This document shows positions 34,803 to 46,999 of a DNA stretch of 64,000 bases, one piece after another (the first letter of the stretch is position 1; the number at the start of each line of letters is the position of its first letter). The DNA is from Sclerodactyla briareus. Taxonomy: Eukaryota; Echinodermata; Holothuroidea; Dendrochirotida; Sclerodactylidae. The notes below the pieces were generated by a model. The model had not been told where the DNA came from. It searched no databases and saw only the letters and a program-made list of their open reading frames with translations. The stretch covers positions 124,001-188,000 of the forward strand of contig JAODTK010005780.1 in assembly GCA_026419785.1 (NCBI GenBank). The letters are read 5' to 3'. Made by a program: the position numbers and the translations under genes.

Positions 34803-37044
34803 GTGAGAAGAGAAGGAATTATCCCAAATGGAATCTTGTTTATATGAATGGCTTTAATTAAATTTTGTGCAGGTGGGTAACTGAGGAAAAAAAATTAGTC
34901 GCAGCACTGCGTAAACTGGAAACGAGGCAGGATAAATAGCATCTAGCATTAATACGAACATGTTAACCCATGATAGAGAGGTTCCACTTCATACTAGCAG
35001 TGGACCAGAGACCTAAAAATGTTGACCTATTGCTTTGCATGTGATGTCCTCATGAGCACGCGTGTGGGCAAAATATCTCATTTGAGAAAAACAAGGCTGT
35101 GGCATGAATTTATAGGAGCTGAACCAGATGGTTAAATGTTGTTGTTTGGACGCTATCCAACTGAAACTGCTCTAGAGTCGTTTTAGGTGAGGGGACTCCC
35201 CTGTGTTTAATTGGAGCAACTACATCTTTTGTGTGAGCTCAGTCATTTTGGGGTAAAAATGAATCGTCCCTAGCTGAAAGATGTTGGTCATCATTGTTGT
35301 AGAAGTGCAGTGCTCATCATGTACATGGACTGTTAGGACTGGAGTCAACCGATAGAATGTGAAAATAAGGCAATCCCACAATTGGAGAATAACCCCTGTG
35401 ACATCACTGTTCCAAAATCTCTAAATTCGGGGTCTGGGATCTAGTTTATCTGTGCGAGTAAATAGACAAAAGATATGTGTCAATCTTGTATCCCTTCGTC
35501 CACAATCATTCCTTACGTGGAACGAATACTCGACTGGTATTCTGGGCCATTACAGCAGAGAGGTGCGTGTGTAGGAGAGGTCAGTGATTTGGGGTCAGAT
35601 CCAAAAACACTGTAACACCTGGATCAGAAACATTCAGATGTAGATATTCATCAAGTGGATACTTGCACAGGAAATATAACAGTTCAGGCTAATGGTAATT
35701 CTTCAAATTGTTATGTCGTTGTTATGCTAGTTCGGCTGTTAAAGGGAAAGTATCCCAAAACCAACGTTATGGACGGAAACCATATATTATGGCACTGTGT
35801 TAGGAATGAAGAGATTCACAGGAATCTGTGCCTGGATTATTATTTAGAATTGGTATCTAATTCATTTTGTGGGAGATGTAATAACTGCTTCCCTAATTTC
35901 AATGAACTAATTTGTTGAATATGTGAAATTCTGTTCCATAACGCTACCCCAATCTGTTAATTTGTGGCATTTACAAAGTTAATGAGAGAGATGAAACTCA
36001 GCATGGATCTTCTGAAGGTTAACAGTGACCATGAAGGATAATGTGACCAAAACCCCATTTTTTGCCCATATGTCAGGTGCGGTGCAACGAAAATGTGTTA
36101 TGGACGTAATATGCATACGTTATGGACGGAAACGAATGTACTGGATGGAATCAGTGTATTTGGAGAGGCACAGTGTGGCATGTTCTGTCATTGACTATTT
36201 TGAGGCGATGTAAGGATTACCCACTGATATGAGGAAGGAAACAACATCAGTGAAACAGAACTTTTGTTGTAGGTCATTTGTTCCCATGGAACCATCATTT
36301 TTTTTGTCTCTTCCTGAATGAAATTCAGAGACTTGGTGGTCACTTTGGCGTGGGTGTGGTAATGTCCACTGCCTACGTCCGTTAGCACGCGCATTTCGTC
36401 AAAGTGAACCGCCCCTTTGAGAGTCTCTTGACTTTCTTCATTGCGAGGACTCGCTCGATCCCCACCCTTGGTTAGTTTTTGAGTGACATGTACATAGTGT
36501 TTGGCGTCCGCCTTTGTGTAGCCCCATCACCCAGGCGGCTTTTCGGTTTTGTCGCGTTTTCCTCTTTTTTCTCTCTTGTTAACAACTAATATGATGTCAC
36601 GCCACTTCCCTTGGGCAGCAACCCTGTACACTCTAATTAAGTTGGGGTAATTAGCTAAGTCATGTAATTTTTGGTTTAAGCTCGTTAGCAAGTTATGCAA
36701 GCACCGTATGTGCTAACAGGATGTAGTTGGCATGTAGGACCTGGATGGACAGGTAGGATGGATCTCCGATCAGATTTTTCCGGACAATATGTAATTAAGT
36801 GTCTACTCATAATTCGCATAATTATGGCCAAATTTTTCAGGTTAGGTTGTTGGATTTCAGGAACTTGGATGGATGTGTCTACCATGCTTCCCACGAGAAA
36901 TTTATAAAAGGAAGTTGGGGTACTGGAAGTCATTAATGGTTCCAATTTGCAATTTTATGCAAATTTTGAAGGTCGTGGGATTTGTACAAAACTTGGTAGA
37001 AAGTGATACACCTTTGATCATGATCATTTTTAAGGTACAGTGGG

Positions 37045-37140
37045 GTAGTAGTTGAGCAGGTCATTGTTTGTGCCTAATTTGCCAGCTATATCCAATTTCC
37101 AAACTTGGTAGGATTTGTCAAACTCATAGGTAGGTTAGGT
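37045..37140 (+). repeat. Dispersed repeat flanking LINE fragment, left copy
   Basis: 'TCATTGTTTGTGCCTAATTTG...ATCCAATTTCCAAACTTGGTAGGATTTGTCAAACTCATAGGTAGG' recurs in diverged form at about 37935-38025. 'TTTCATGAAACCTGGTGGG' near 50848 belongs to the same broad style. Confidence 0.55.
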
Positions 37141-37159
37141 TAAACCAGACTTGCTTGAA

Positions 37160-37480
37160 TCTTCTCAATTACGGTGTTCCATTGAAAGCGTTAACAAAAC
37201 GAAAATACTTGGAAGTCTTGGGCAAGATGACATCAAGTGGCTGTCATGGAAATTCATAAGTAAGAGCAAACAGCGCCTCCACATGCGTAGTGGGTTAAAA
37301 AAGTTCCGAGATACAACTAGTTGATTAATTATTGTCCTATGTGCGCCCTGCAATTGAATATGCTGCTCCCGCTGCTTCTGTATCATTCTTGGTGCCAACA
37401 TGAGGACCCCAGGCTGTGGGATCGCAGAGAAACGAAAGCTGTGCAGAGTTTGCCTTCTTCTACCAGAGCTCTGTACGGTA
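37160..37480 (+). mobile_element. LINE 3' end of ORF2, decayed
   Basis: The frame from 37190 reads VNKTKILGSLGQDDIKWLSW, then KFISKSKQRLHMRSGLKKFR: the post-catalytic 'K-LGV--d-DLkW-----I--Ka--RL--Lr-Lk--G' block of non-LTR retrotransposons. A following frame gives LCAPAIEYAAPAA, the usual 'vRP-LEYAaPVW' block. Frames shift between the blocks and the upstream catalytic YADD part is absent. A decayed insertion. Confidence 0.7.
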
Positions 37481-37934
37481 TTCTGTGTGGTTTTATGCTA
37501 ACCCGGGGGGCAGCATGGATGCAATATGCAACAACGCGAGATTGATGAACCTAAGTGCAGGACCAGCAGGCGGTAGGGACAATAGTTCAATCCCCTTTCT
37601 ACCAGTGCCTCCAAACAAAGTGTAGTTTGGCCCCAGTTGCCTCTGCTGCCGCTGTTTTTTTTTGGGGGATTAGTCTTTTTTTTTATAGGGTGTATGTATT
37701 TTAGTATTTTGCCCCATATTATATTTTAATTTAATTTTAATATTAAGCAATTCAGCTTCCACTGCAAGAGAAAAATAAGCACAATAAAATTTAAATATTC
37801 TAACTATTTTATGGACTTTGAGTGTGATGTTCAGGATGTTTGGATGAATTCCAGCAATTAATTTAGCTTCTGTTAATGAATGAAGCATGAGGAACAATAA
37901 AGGCATAGCTCCGGTTGGACAATTTTACACAGCG

Positions 37935-38030
37935 CTTATGAGCTCATTGTCTGTGCCTAATTGCATAATTTATTCCAATTTCCAACTAGAAGTAAGAAAT
38001 TTCGCCAAACTCAGTAGGAATGGTCGGTCC
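37935..38030 (+). repeat. Dispersed repeat flanking LINE fragment, right copy
   Basis: Diverged copy of 37045-37140 ('TCATTGTCTGTGCCTAATTGC', 'CCAATTTCCAACTAG', 'TTCGCCAAACTCAGTAGG'). Either two units of one repeat or one repeat split by the LINE. Confidence 0.55.
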
Positions 38031-38867
38031 GTTAAAATTTCGAATCTGAGTGTGAGTTCATGAAATTGATTGAATTCCAACATTTAATAGCTTCTGTTAG
38101 AATTAAAGCAGTACTTTTTTCTGGCCATCAAAAAGAAGACAATGCTGGTTCCAACTGGAGAACATCTCAGGGAAACTGGACCAGCCAGTACTTGCCATCT
38201 CAAACAGCAAAGTAGGTATCACGCAGGATGGTGAAATGTTCCCAAAATAATTTTATTTGTGCGTGTTATTAATTTGGCAACTAATTGGAACACAGCCTCT
38301 AAGGTTCTTATGATTTGAATTTTTCACTGGAAGTTGACGTGTTCATGAATGGAAGTTGTTCATATAAAAATTGCTAAAATGTTATGTACAATGTAGTGCC
38401 TCTTATAAATATGCATTACTGACATACAATGAATCTGGGGATATTGTTCTGGGTGTGTTACAACAAAATGGAACTGGGTGTAGCATGTGAAGATCGCTGG
38501 ATCTGGTGTTGAGAACTGCCAACTGACCAATCGTGTTGCGAAAGGAATTCAATCCACAAGTCTATGTAACTCAGCATTCCGTCCCAAACATCGTCCATAA
38601 CTATCTGTTGTGGGTTCCAGCTTCTTTCCATTATGATATTGAATACAATTTAAGGTCAATATTAATCATATTGGTCAGTCGAGGAATTATCACATGTTTT
38701 ACCAATTCGCAGTTATCCCAATTGGTGAAAAAAAACCTTCGTCCATAACGGTCACTTCCGTCCATATCGCGGAGTCTAGATCTGGGTGGTTGGGTTACTG
38801 CAAGTGCAGTGCAGGTGATAGCCCCGGCATGGTGAAGCACAGTACCAGCCTCTGATGCAAGGTACCT

Positions 38868-39194
38868 TCATCTGATTCCAGAACACGTCTTGTTAGTCAA
38901 AAACTGTCTCAGTGTAGACTGCAATTGCTGTGTTGTCATGGTCTCCGCCCTTCGGTATTCCAGTATATGTGGCACAGTCATTTGGTGGTTCCTGGACCAG
39001 AATTCAGCGGTCGTCAGCACTCTTGCTGGTGTTGTTGACACAGGGTTCCTAATCGCAGCCAATCTCACTGGACATGACGCACCAGTTTCCCCACTGTAAA
39101 CAAATATTTGTTGCACTTTTCCACTGATAGCACTATCTCCAATGGTAACCCATAAAAGGGGCACATTAAACTTGCGGCAGCACCTGCGTACCAC
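38868..39194 (-). other. Unassigned ORF with protein-like composition
   Basis: A 108-codon minus-strand frame with balanced amino-acid use, including LLWVTIGDSAISGKVQQIF, YSGETGASCPVRLAAIRNP and TPARVLTTAEFWSRNH. No family recognised and no splice sites assigned. The lysine/glutamine-rich tail (TTQQLQSTLRQFLTNK) is ordinary. It may be a transposon-encoded fragment; coding status is unproven. Confidence 0.25.
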
Positions 39195-41554
39195 TTCCTG
39201 GCAGGAAGTGTTTCTCTGAAGTATTGGATGCCCACGATATTTGGTGGTGTGATCTGTTTCATTTATATCCCTTCGTGCTAGTATATTCCAATTTGGCTTT
39301 CCCTCATTGGTTATTGAATTTCAGTGGGCTTTTCATCCAGAACTCTGAATCTCTGTTTTTCCATTTGCTTTCTTCTCGCACGAATGGTTCACGACGGAAG
39401 AATAAAATGTAAATTTGTGTCGTTTAACACAGGCAACGCGAAGTTCAAGCGTGATTGACCATTTTTTGGCATTTAGACAGTAATTTGTTTTTTATTTGTA
39501 GATCTATAATATTTGCACCTGTCTTCATTACAAATGTGTGTTGTCAATAAGTTTCAGTTTCGTTTTCTCGTACTTCCCATATTTTAGTGGTATTTGAAGA
39601 ATTCACAAATCGGCTTCCCACTTTGGAAATGGTGAAAAATTCAGTGAATCTGTGTGAAGTAAATCGGCTGTCGAGTGACTTTGGCGGCACAGCTTCAATT
39701 CATTCATAGTTACTGCGAGGAAACATCCAGCGGTCATTCCCTTCTTCATAGTCAGCTAGTTACTATTGTATCGCTTCCTTCATGTCTTGAATGCCACTAG
39801 TGATAATATTGGTAATTTTTGCTGGTCACTGTTACGATTGACATATTTCTACAGTTTTTTTTTTATCTTTATTGTTTAATCTGTTCCCTTTTGGATCTGT
39901 TCTTTAATCTCTTGTTGAATCTTTTTGTGCGAGTGAGGTAACTTTTATTGAATCATTTGTGAAAATGACGTTTCGCTCTGAAGATACGTTAAAGATCTGG
40001 TAAGTTATGCCATTCCTATCGTTTCCTGTTGTGGTCAAGCAGAAAGTTTGTAATTAACCACCTTCCTGAATCACGTTTGTGGTCTACTGAACTCTGTCCT
40101 GTAATTTTAAATGGTTGTAATGTGACTATTTTTCATTTCTTCAAATCACCTCTAGTTTGCCCAGCATGATAAGTTGTTAACTTTTTGAAGAAGGCATGGT
40201 GATGCCTTTTGGGTCTGTGGGGAACAATGCAGAAGTATTTTCATTATGTGGTGGTGGAAGTTTTTGCTCTAGCCCCCAATATTGTTTTTGTCTTATATTA
40301 TGGAGTGAAAAACCATTAGAGGCTCTACCAAGACTGTTCATTAATGCCAACCCTAGGCCGATTTTCTCTTTCCAACATCGGCCGATTTCGATCCGATCTG
40401 ATGAATGGCATAACTATTTACGTACTAACCAGTTTGGTTTTGTTTCCATTGGGCAGTGTATTGGGTGTACGGTTATATCTTATTTTGGAACCTCTTACGA
40501 AGTGGCACCCACACCCTTCAATTAAACCATTCTAAACCAAATTATTGATAAAACAATTTGATCACCTATCGGTTGAACGTAATTCATAAAGAAAACCTGC
40601 TAATTGGGAGCTCGTTGATCACTGCGCTTTGATCACATTTTTTGTTTCACCTAGCGTTTATTAGCTAACGCTAACATTATTCACGTAATGGCTGAAACTT
40701 GTTGTCACATTGCTGGCACTGAGTAATCACATTTTAAGTGCCCCCGAAATATTGCGATGTCTGACACCACCACCTCCACACTACAGTACAGACAGCCTAG
40801 TCAGTGCTGCCTCTGAATTGATTCCAGGTTGCGTGCCGCCTCCAAAACTAGAGCGATTTTTGTTGTTTACCACTTCCTCCTAGCATTAATTCGTGTACAG
40901 AGACTACACATGTTAGACTTGATTGGCAATGAAAGTTGCCAGTATCGGGCTTTGGAAATAATTGATTAGCCTGATTTTTTCTCAGACCCTTTATGTGATT
41001 TGTCATGAAATAAGTTAATAGCAAAGAGTCTGAGCAGGCGGCTGTTAGGTTGAACCGTAATTTGTGCTAGCTGGCATGGTTTTGCAACTGTGGCAAGCTT
41101 GTACCTCTGTTCAATGCAGTTTATGAGTCCTTTGCGGAGGCTTAGTTGTTCAGTGAGCGCAAACAATGGTGATTTAGTGATTGCTCTGCCGATGTTAGTC
41201 CGGTAGTGCTAACAGCCCGATCGATGTCCGATCCAATTATCGGTATAGCCCTTGACATCATTACATCATTGTCTCCAATTCGGGCATGTTCAGCTTACTG
41301 TTCACATTCCTGTACTGAAAAATGATGGGAGTCATCAATTAATAATACTATGGTATTAATCATATAGAGGTATATCATATAGGGACAGAAAATATAATTG
41401 ACTTGTGAGTGATTTAGACATTCTGGGATATACAGCAAACTTTGATATTTGTTGGATTGAAATAGATGCATATTCCAGATAGTCGAATTTGGGAATTTAA
41501 ATGTATGAAGGACTACTATTTTTTCACAACCGAGGACAGCGTTTTTCTTCACAG

Positions 41555-41792
41555 CCCACAATGAAAGCACAACGGTTTCTTCTGTTACAAGACGAGAGTG
41601 GCGCACAAACATCGTTTGGAGTTAGATTCTCTGACGATGAGGACGAGGAAGAGAGAGTGACGTCAACCTGGACGGATGTGCTCGACATCGATGAGCTCAT
41701 CGTGGAGGCGGAGAAAGCCATGAAGGAGGAGAAACAGACTGGGCCTAAAAACCACTGGAGGTGACAGTGGAAGAACCACTGTGAAACAACAG
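41555..41792 (+). CDS. ANLN: Anillin exon 8 (acidic block; one frame slip)
   Basis: Acceptor 'GCGTTTTTCTTCACAG' and donor 'GTATAA'. Phase 0 reads PTMKAQRFLLLQDESGAQTS, then FGVRFSDDEDEEERVTSTW and TDVLDIDELIVEAEKAMKEE. This resembles vertebrate anillin's [21 protein letters not shown] block followed by an acidic helix. Near 41740-41746 one surplus base (GGG) shifts the frame, after which LKTTGGDSGRTTVKQQ runs to the donor in phase 0. Without the slip a TGA occurs at 41762. Length 238 is one over a multiple of three, consistent with a single insertion. Confidence 0.85.
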
Positions 41793-42991
41793 GTATAACT
41801 CCATCTCCTCCCTATACCTGTAGGCTACCTAGGGGCTAGGGGCTATACCAGGATCAAAACTAACCGTAGGCCATTGCAAAAGTGAATAAATTTAGCTTCA
41901 GTCTTCACGCGTGAATGGCATACGAGATGGTGAAAAATTGGCATTATGCATCATTTCCCTTTATCTGTCGAAATATCCTATGACCAGCTAATTTACTGCA
42001 GTAGCCCTGGAAAATTTTGGAAAGTACCCTGGGGCCATGTGCCTCTTGATCAAGGGAAATTGCCCTGCCCGTCCCCCAACCCCCCTCACTTACACCATGT
42101 AATTTGAAGCACAGGTTATACAGTATTCTTGTCTACCTAGGAGACTAATAAAAAGGAGGACTGTCTGAGAATTCCCATTCCCAAATTTGAACTTATAGTT
42201 AGCAATACTGTATCTCAATGTAGTGTTTTTCACTCCTAGATTTTGTAACATCATGCCACACAAGAAGCCCTGTAATTAGGCCTATCGTTACTTCAACCAA
42301 GGAATGTGAATGGGAAGGATAACTGCTGGTCAAATATTCTGTTTTCATATGCAAATTATTTTCACTTCCAATACTATGTAAGAGGATTGCTGTAGTGGTG
42401 CCAAACTGCTGATTGGTAGGTGTTGATCGTTACTTTTGTGGGTGAAAGACAACAAAACTTCTGCGGAATGCTGAGTCATTTAACAAGAAACAATGGATCA
42501 ATTATAATTGATGTCATGCATTATTGTGCAATAAGGATTCTCCCTAATTTTCTGCATAATGTACCAAAAAGGCCAATAATTTCACATAGGAACATTGCAT
42601 TGAAATGGGATTTCAGAGTTCTTGTGGTCATGGAAAACCTGGAAAAATCATGGAATCTCACATAAAAATCCAGGCCTGGATAAGTTTTGAAATTCCAAGT
42701 GCAAAGTTGTTTGATCCTGGGAAAGTTGTGGAAATTTTCATGAAGGGATGTTGTCAATTTTTCACAGCTGTTTGCTGTTGTTACTTTGGCTCGTTTGTTG
42801 GATGTTTCTTTGAGAGATGGTCATGAAGAAGGTCATAGAAATCCTTTATTGGTCTGGAAAAGTCTGGAAATTGATTGCCCAGAATCTGCAGGAACCCTGG
42901 ATTTGGACCTTGCATATTAGGTCCAAGTGAAAATGGAAGTCATCTCACTGAGCAGTAACCATCCAATGTGACTTTACTTCTCCCATACTAG
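41793..42991. other. Anillin intron 8
   Basis: No extra exon recognised. Several short ORFs near 42420-42826 lack family features. The motif 'GTGGTCATGGAAAACCTGG' with 'GGAAAGTTGTGGAAATTTTCATGAAGG' resembles the CATGGAAAGTCATGG-type sequence near 58250 and 58390. Confidence 0.45.
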
Positions 42992-43260
42992 GTGGAAGTA
43001 GTATCACAAAGCAAGCCACAGCCACCCCCAGAACCGAGGGCTGCCCCCCAGCGAGGACGGCCTCAGGCGGAATCGTCCCCTGCCGCTCGACCCCAGAGAC
43101 CAGTGGCTGCTGATAGGCGCCCCCCTCCCCAGCCGAGCCGTCCCAGGACCAGGTCAGCCCAGAGGGTGGTCAGGGAGGAGCAGATCAAGAAAGCTGAACG
43201 GGAGCACACACGAAGCGAGGGGAGCAGGAGAACAAAATCAATCCTTGCAGAGAAGATACA
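42992..43260 (+). CDS. ANLN: Anillin exon 9 (leads into the AHD hairpin)
   Basis: Acceptor 'CTTCTCCCATACTAG' and donor 'GTACTT'. One clean phase 0 frame: VEVVSQSKPQPPPEPRAAPQ, a P/R-rich stretch, then REEQIKKAEREHTRSEGSRR and TKSILAEKIQ. The last residues join exon 10's QLTNEV to give EKIQQLTNEV, matching vertebrate KQKMQELNNEI at the entry to the anillin homology domain. The GC-rich P/R region probably corresponds to the poorly conserved central linker. The exon ends in phase 0 exactly where exon 10 starts in phase 0, although 12 kb of repeats lie between. Confidence 0.9.
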
Positions 43261-43660
43261 GGTACTTAACCTCTGCTATTATTGCTCTGCTTGTACATTA
43301 TTCGCCTTATTCCACACATGTTATTAATCACATTAATTGCCACTAATTGATATATTTATCTTCAAATTTCATTCTCAGTTATAATCAGTTTAATAGAATC
43401 TTAAATAGTTCCTGTTTGTTTGTGGGCAATTCTGGAGGAACCAGAAATTGGTAATTTCAAACTGTTGAAGTTGTTTCAATTTCTGAATTGATCTTCCAAT
43501 AAATTCTGAACAAAGTTTTGTTTACTCAAATTAAAGTCTCCTATGTACACTATATCTGGTTAATGTTCAATTTGAGCACAATTCCTATGTTCCCTTAACC
43601 CAATCTTGGATCTGTAATTCAGTTTTGGTGCAATGCTGGAGGGTGACCTCAGAGAGAGTT
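43261..43660. other. Anillin intron 9, 5' part
   Basis: Non-coding sequence leading up to the composite repeat at 43664. Confidence 0.5.
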
Positions 43661-43663
43661 TTT

Positions 43664-43692
43664 GATTCCTTGGACGGGAGTCCCAAGGAATC
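43664..43692 (+). repeat. Perfect 10-bp-stem hairpin at head of array
   Basis: GATTCCTTGG, a nine-base centre, then CCAAGGAATC; GGAC and GTCC can extend the stem inward. The arm nearly repeats that of the 4530-4552 hairpin (ATTCCTTGAC). It is followed at once by a (TATG)n/(TG)n microsatellite and a minisatellite. Confidence 0.75.
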
Positions 43693-43702
43693 TATGCATC
43701 AC

Positions 43703-43752
43703 ACGTGCGTGCGTATGTATGTGTGTGTATGTATGTATGTGTGTATGTAATG
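43703..43752 (+). repeat. (TG/TATG)n microsatellite
   Basis: Imperfect GTGCGTGCGTATGTATGTGTGTG-type tract between the hairpin and the 167-bp-unit array. Confidence 0.9.
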
Positions 43753-43760
43753 CCTACTTT

Positions 43761-44364
43761 GTAATCAGGCAAAGTCCAACACGCCCAGTGGGATCAAGTT
43801 CAAACTTGGTGGGTGTGCTTCCCATGATGAGTACATGAACGCTATTTATTGTTGTATGAGTAGGGGGTCAATCTTGGGCAAAAGTGGAATCTTGTGAAAT
43901 TCTGGTATTTTGGGCACTTTTACCTTGTAATCAGGCAAAGTCCAACACGCCCAGTGGGATCAAGTTCAAACTTGGTGGGTGTGCTTCCCATGATGAGTAC
44001 ATGAACACTATTTATTGTGTATGAGTAGGGGGTCAATTTTGGGCAAAAAGTGGAATCTTGTGAAATTCTGGTATTTTGGGCACTTTTACCTTGTAATCAG
44101 GCAAAGTCCAACACGCCCAGTGGGATCAAGTTCAAACTTGGTGGGTGTGCTTCCCATGGTGAGTACATGAACGTTATTTATTGTTGTATGAGTAGGGGGT
44201 CAATTTTGGGCAAAAAGATGGAAACTTGTAAAATTCTGGTATTTTGGGCACTTTTACCTTGTAATCAGGCAAAGTCCATCATGCCTGGTTGGGTTCCAGT
44301 TCAAACTTGGTGGGTGTGCTTCCCATGGTGAGTACATGAACGTTATTTATTGTTGTATAGTATG
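43761..44364 (+). repeat. Tandem array, unit about 167 bp (interrupted)
   Basis: The anchor 'GTAATCAGGCAAAGTCCA' occurs at 43761, 43927, 44093 and 44261 (spacings 166, 166, 168). Each unit continues 'CAAACTTGGTGGGTGTGCTTCC', 'CATGATGAGTACATGAACGC', 'GAGTAGGGGGTCAA' and 'TCTGGTATTTTGGGCACTTTTA'. The fourth unit stops near 44357 and resumes at 55130, split by the 44365-55129 insertion. The core (CTTGGTGTGTG...GAGTACATGAACCC) is shared with the 4626-6040 array. The ORF at 44050-44331 comes from the repeat. Confidence 0.92.
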
Positions 44365-44459
44365 CAGGTCTTGATATTTCGTTTTTTTCTGGTTGTCCGT
44401 CGGACAACAGTGTTGCATTTTTGGTTGTTCGAAGAGAGATAATGGTTGTCCAGCAGTTA

Positions 44460-45060
44460 CCAGGTTCATGATTGAGCACTCTCTCTGCTTCAATGTTCCA
44501 TGGCTTACCACATGTTTCTGGAGGCTCTCAACGCGATCGGACCTCACCCTACCACAAACACCTGATCAGATGCCCCATGACCTGCATGAACATGCTCCTA
44601 CTTTTTATCAAACTCTCCTACTTTTGACCTTGCCTCCTACTTCTCCTATATTTTTCCGGAAAATCCTACTTTCTCCGTACTTTCTCCTACTTTTTTCTAA
44701 AGTTTGTTCGATAAAAAGAATCCTGAGTAATGTTCCATCACAAAATTTCCCAGCAATAAACACCCATATTGTAATTCTCAGAAGTAGCTAGTCATTGCAG
44801 GGTTCAGACTGACCACCAGGACAGCCTACAAGCTCAAGCTGTCAGTCCTAGTCCGCAGCTCATGCTTGGCTCCTCAGGCAAGAAGTAGTTAGTAATAAGA
44901 GGGAAAGCAGCTGTCAACTATAGACGTAACAAAGAAGCTACCAGATAACAAGCTTGTATGGTTGAGGCAACCACACACAGTTCTAGTGAAATGAAACCAG
45001 AGCACCAACAAGGACTCCATCATAGAACATGAGGAACTTCTACCAGAAGCAACAGGCTAC
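44460..45060. other. Subterminal part of the insertion
   Basis: Contains a repeated 'CTCCTACTTTT/CTCCTACTTCTCC' motif at about 44595-44695, also seen in weaker form near 48700-48770. No intact ORF of known function. Confidence 0.4.
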
Positions 45061-45960
45061 TCATCACCCTCTCCCTTAGGACAAGAGATCCTGAAGGACC
45101 TGATGTCGTCTCATCCTCATCTACAGATGCATGAGAGTGGAGTCCAGGCAGTCAACGACAGCAAGGAAGATGCCACAAGTGGGACCCCAAGAGGAAATAG
45201 ATACTTTGGACAGATGAATGGAAATCTACCAGGCCCAGGAACTCCCAGAGGATTAGTACAAGAAGGCAGGAACATCCAGTACCAAGAACACCCGGAGTGA
45301 CCGTTACTGGAGACAGGTGTTGAAATCAGACAAACTCATGGGGTCACCGCTGTAGGTGATAACTTCCGAAGCTGGTCAAGGGATTCACTATGTTTGCCCA
45401 TGTTAATGCAATCATTGAGCGCTCTTTTGTGTGAGAACAATTGGGCAATGACCAATGAACGTTATTGACCATCCATCAATTCTTTGAGATTGGTCGAAGA
45501 TGCAGTCAGGACCACTGGTTCTGGGAACTGCCATGAGATGCGCTGTGACCTCCGAATGATGAAGGATCATAGATCTGCCCGTATTGTTAATGCTGCAAGA
45601 TTAACGGAAGAAGAAGAAAGAAACCAGCAACAGCGGTCCAGAACAAAAGGGAAACGAAGCCAGAGAGAAGCAAGATACAAGAGAGCTTTGAAAGAAGATA
45701 AAATCACTACTGGACAGTAAGAACTTCTCAAAAGAACGGAAAGGTTTAAGGATGACTGACGCAGCGGAGAAGCTATATGCGATGCACATAAGCGACTTCA
45801 GAAAGCCATAAAAGACAAGGGTCGACATCGGAGAAATCACACTGTTGTCCAAGTCCCGTAGATGTTGCCACTTGCCACACAAAAAATGGACTGAGCCGTG
45901 AGAACTTGAGAACTTGTCATAAAGAGGCAAAGGAAGTAGGAGAGACACGCCGAAGACAGT
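45060..45960 (+). pseudogene. Decayed transposase-like ORF (hAT-type C-terminus)
   Basis: Short frames in series read LGQEILKDLMSSHPHLQMHE, then MFAHVNAIIERSF (about 45390), a RLVEDAVRTTGSGNCHEM block (45487 on), and a highly charged lysine/glutamate helix (TEEEERNQQQRSRTKGKRS, RYKRALKEDKITTGQ). An 'ERSFS...N' motif, then 'R-VEDAVR--GG', then a long charged coiled coil is a pattern I associate with C-terminal parts of hAT-like transposases in invertebrate genomes. Several stops and frameshifts make it non-functional. It fits the hAT-like ends of the surrounding insertion. Confidence 0.5.
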
Positions 45961-45964
45961 CATG

Positions 45965-46990
45965 ACTACTTGTCAACAGCTCTGCTAAGTTTGCGAGTTG
46001 ACCTACCTCTCCCCTCCCGCTGTCCAGTTCATGTTCTGGCCTGTAAATGAGTTCAATATATTGTTTTCAATGTAGTCTACATCTGCTGTGTGATGTATGT
46101 TGGGTAATGTAACCCATAGGTTTGAAAAGATACCATATAGAAAATTATAGAAAACCCCATACTGTTGTAGCAGTGCATGTCAGTCATCATTTGGCCCATA
46201 CCATTTTGTAGAGTATGTGGTGCTGGTTCTTGGTTTTACCACCGAAATGTTAAGAAGTGACACTATAGTAGTGAACATAGGTGAGTCACAAAGATCATGT
46301 CTTTCTCAGCAGTTGCCTACTAACAACCTTCCTAGTTCAGTAGTTGCTATAGCTCATCAATGGTACCATAATGATCAATCTAGATGTTAGATTTCCACTG
46401 TTTTGAAGGAACATGTGTTGACCAGTCAAATAAAACGAAAATAGACATGTAAAAAACGTGCTGTTTCACAGAAGGCAGCACAGCGTGTACAAAGCAAAAT
46501 CAATACAGATGGGTTTTGAGGCAACATCTTGAAATTGACACTGATCCGCGGACCGCACATCACGAGGAAGCTTATTCACTCGTTGACCGAGTATTAGTAA
46601 ATCGCCATTACGCCGAGAGCATATCTACTACGGTTTGGAAAAAAAAAAAAATTCACCAAACGGTTACGATCCATGCGATGACCTTAAAGTACGTCTGGGA
46701 CGTAACCTTTGCAGATGGGCAACTTAATTAAATAGGGCGCTAATTGTTTAGACAATTGATACAAACCAGATTCCTTAAAACAATACGCTTGCAGAATCGA
46801 CACAACCATTGAAGTTCATTAATAAAGGTGGTTGACACTCATTGCCTGCTTGCTTTAAAAAAACGCGGGCAGCGCTATGCTGAAGACGCTGTAGAACGCC
46901 TGGGTCTTAGAAGACGAAAACGGCGTTACAATATCGAGCCGGGATGTAACGAGGGTGCCAACACAATGTGACAGTGTTGACAATCATTAT
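45965..46990. other. No recognisable gene
   Basis: Inside the insertion, after the transposase remnant. Short ORFs only (for example 46516-46731), with an A-rich tract near 46639-46651. No family motif. Confidence 0.45.
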
Positions 46991-46999
46991 ATCTGCGGA

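Larger units (their letters stand above)
34803..41554. other. Anillin intron 7, remainder
   Basis: Long intron. It holds the 'GTTATGGACGG' motif region near 35.7-36.2 kb, a LINE 3' fragment at about 37160-37480 between two related repeat stretches, and an unassigned minus-strand ORF at 38868-39194. No further anillin exon was recognised. Confidence 0.45.
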
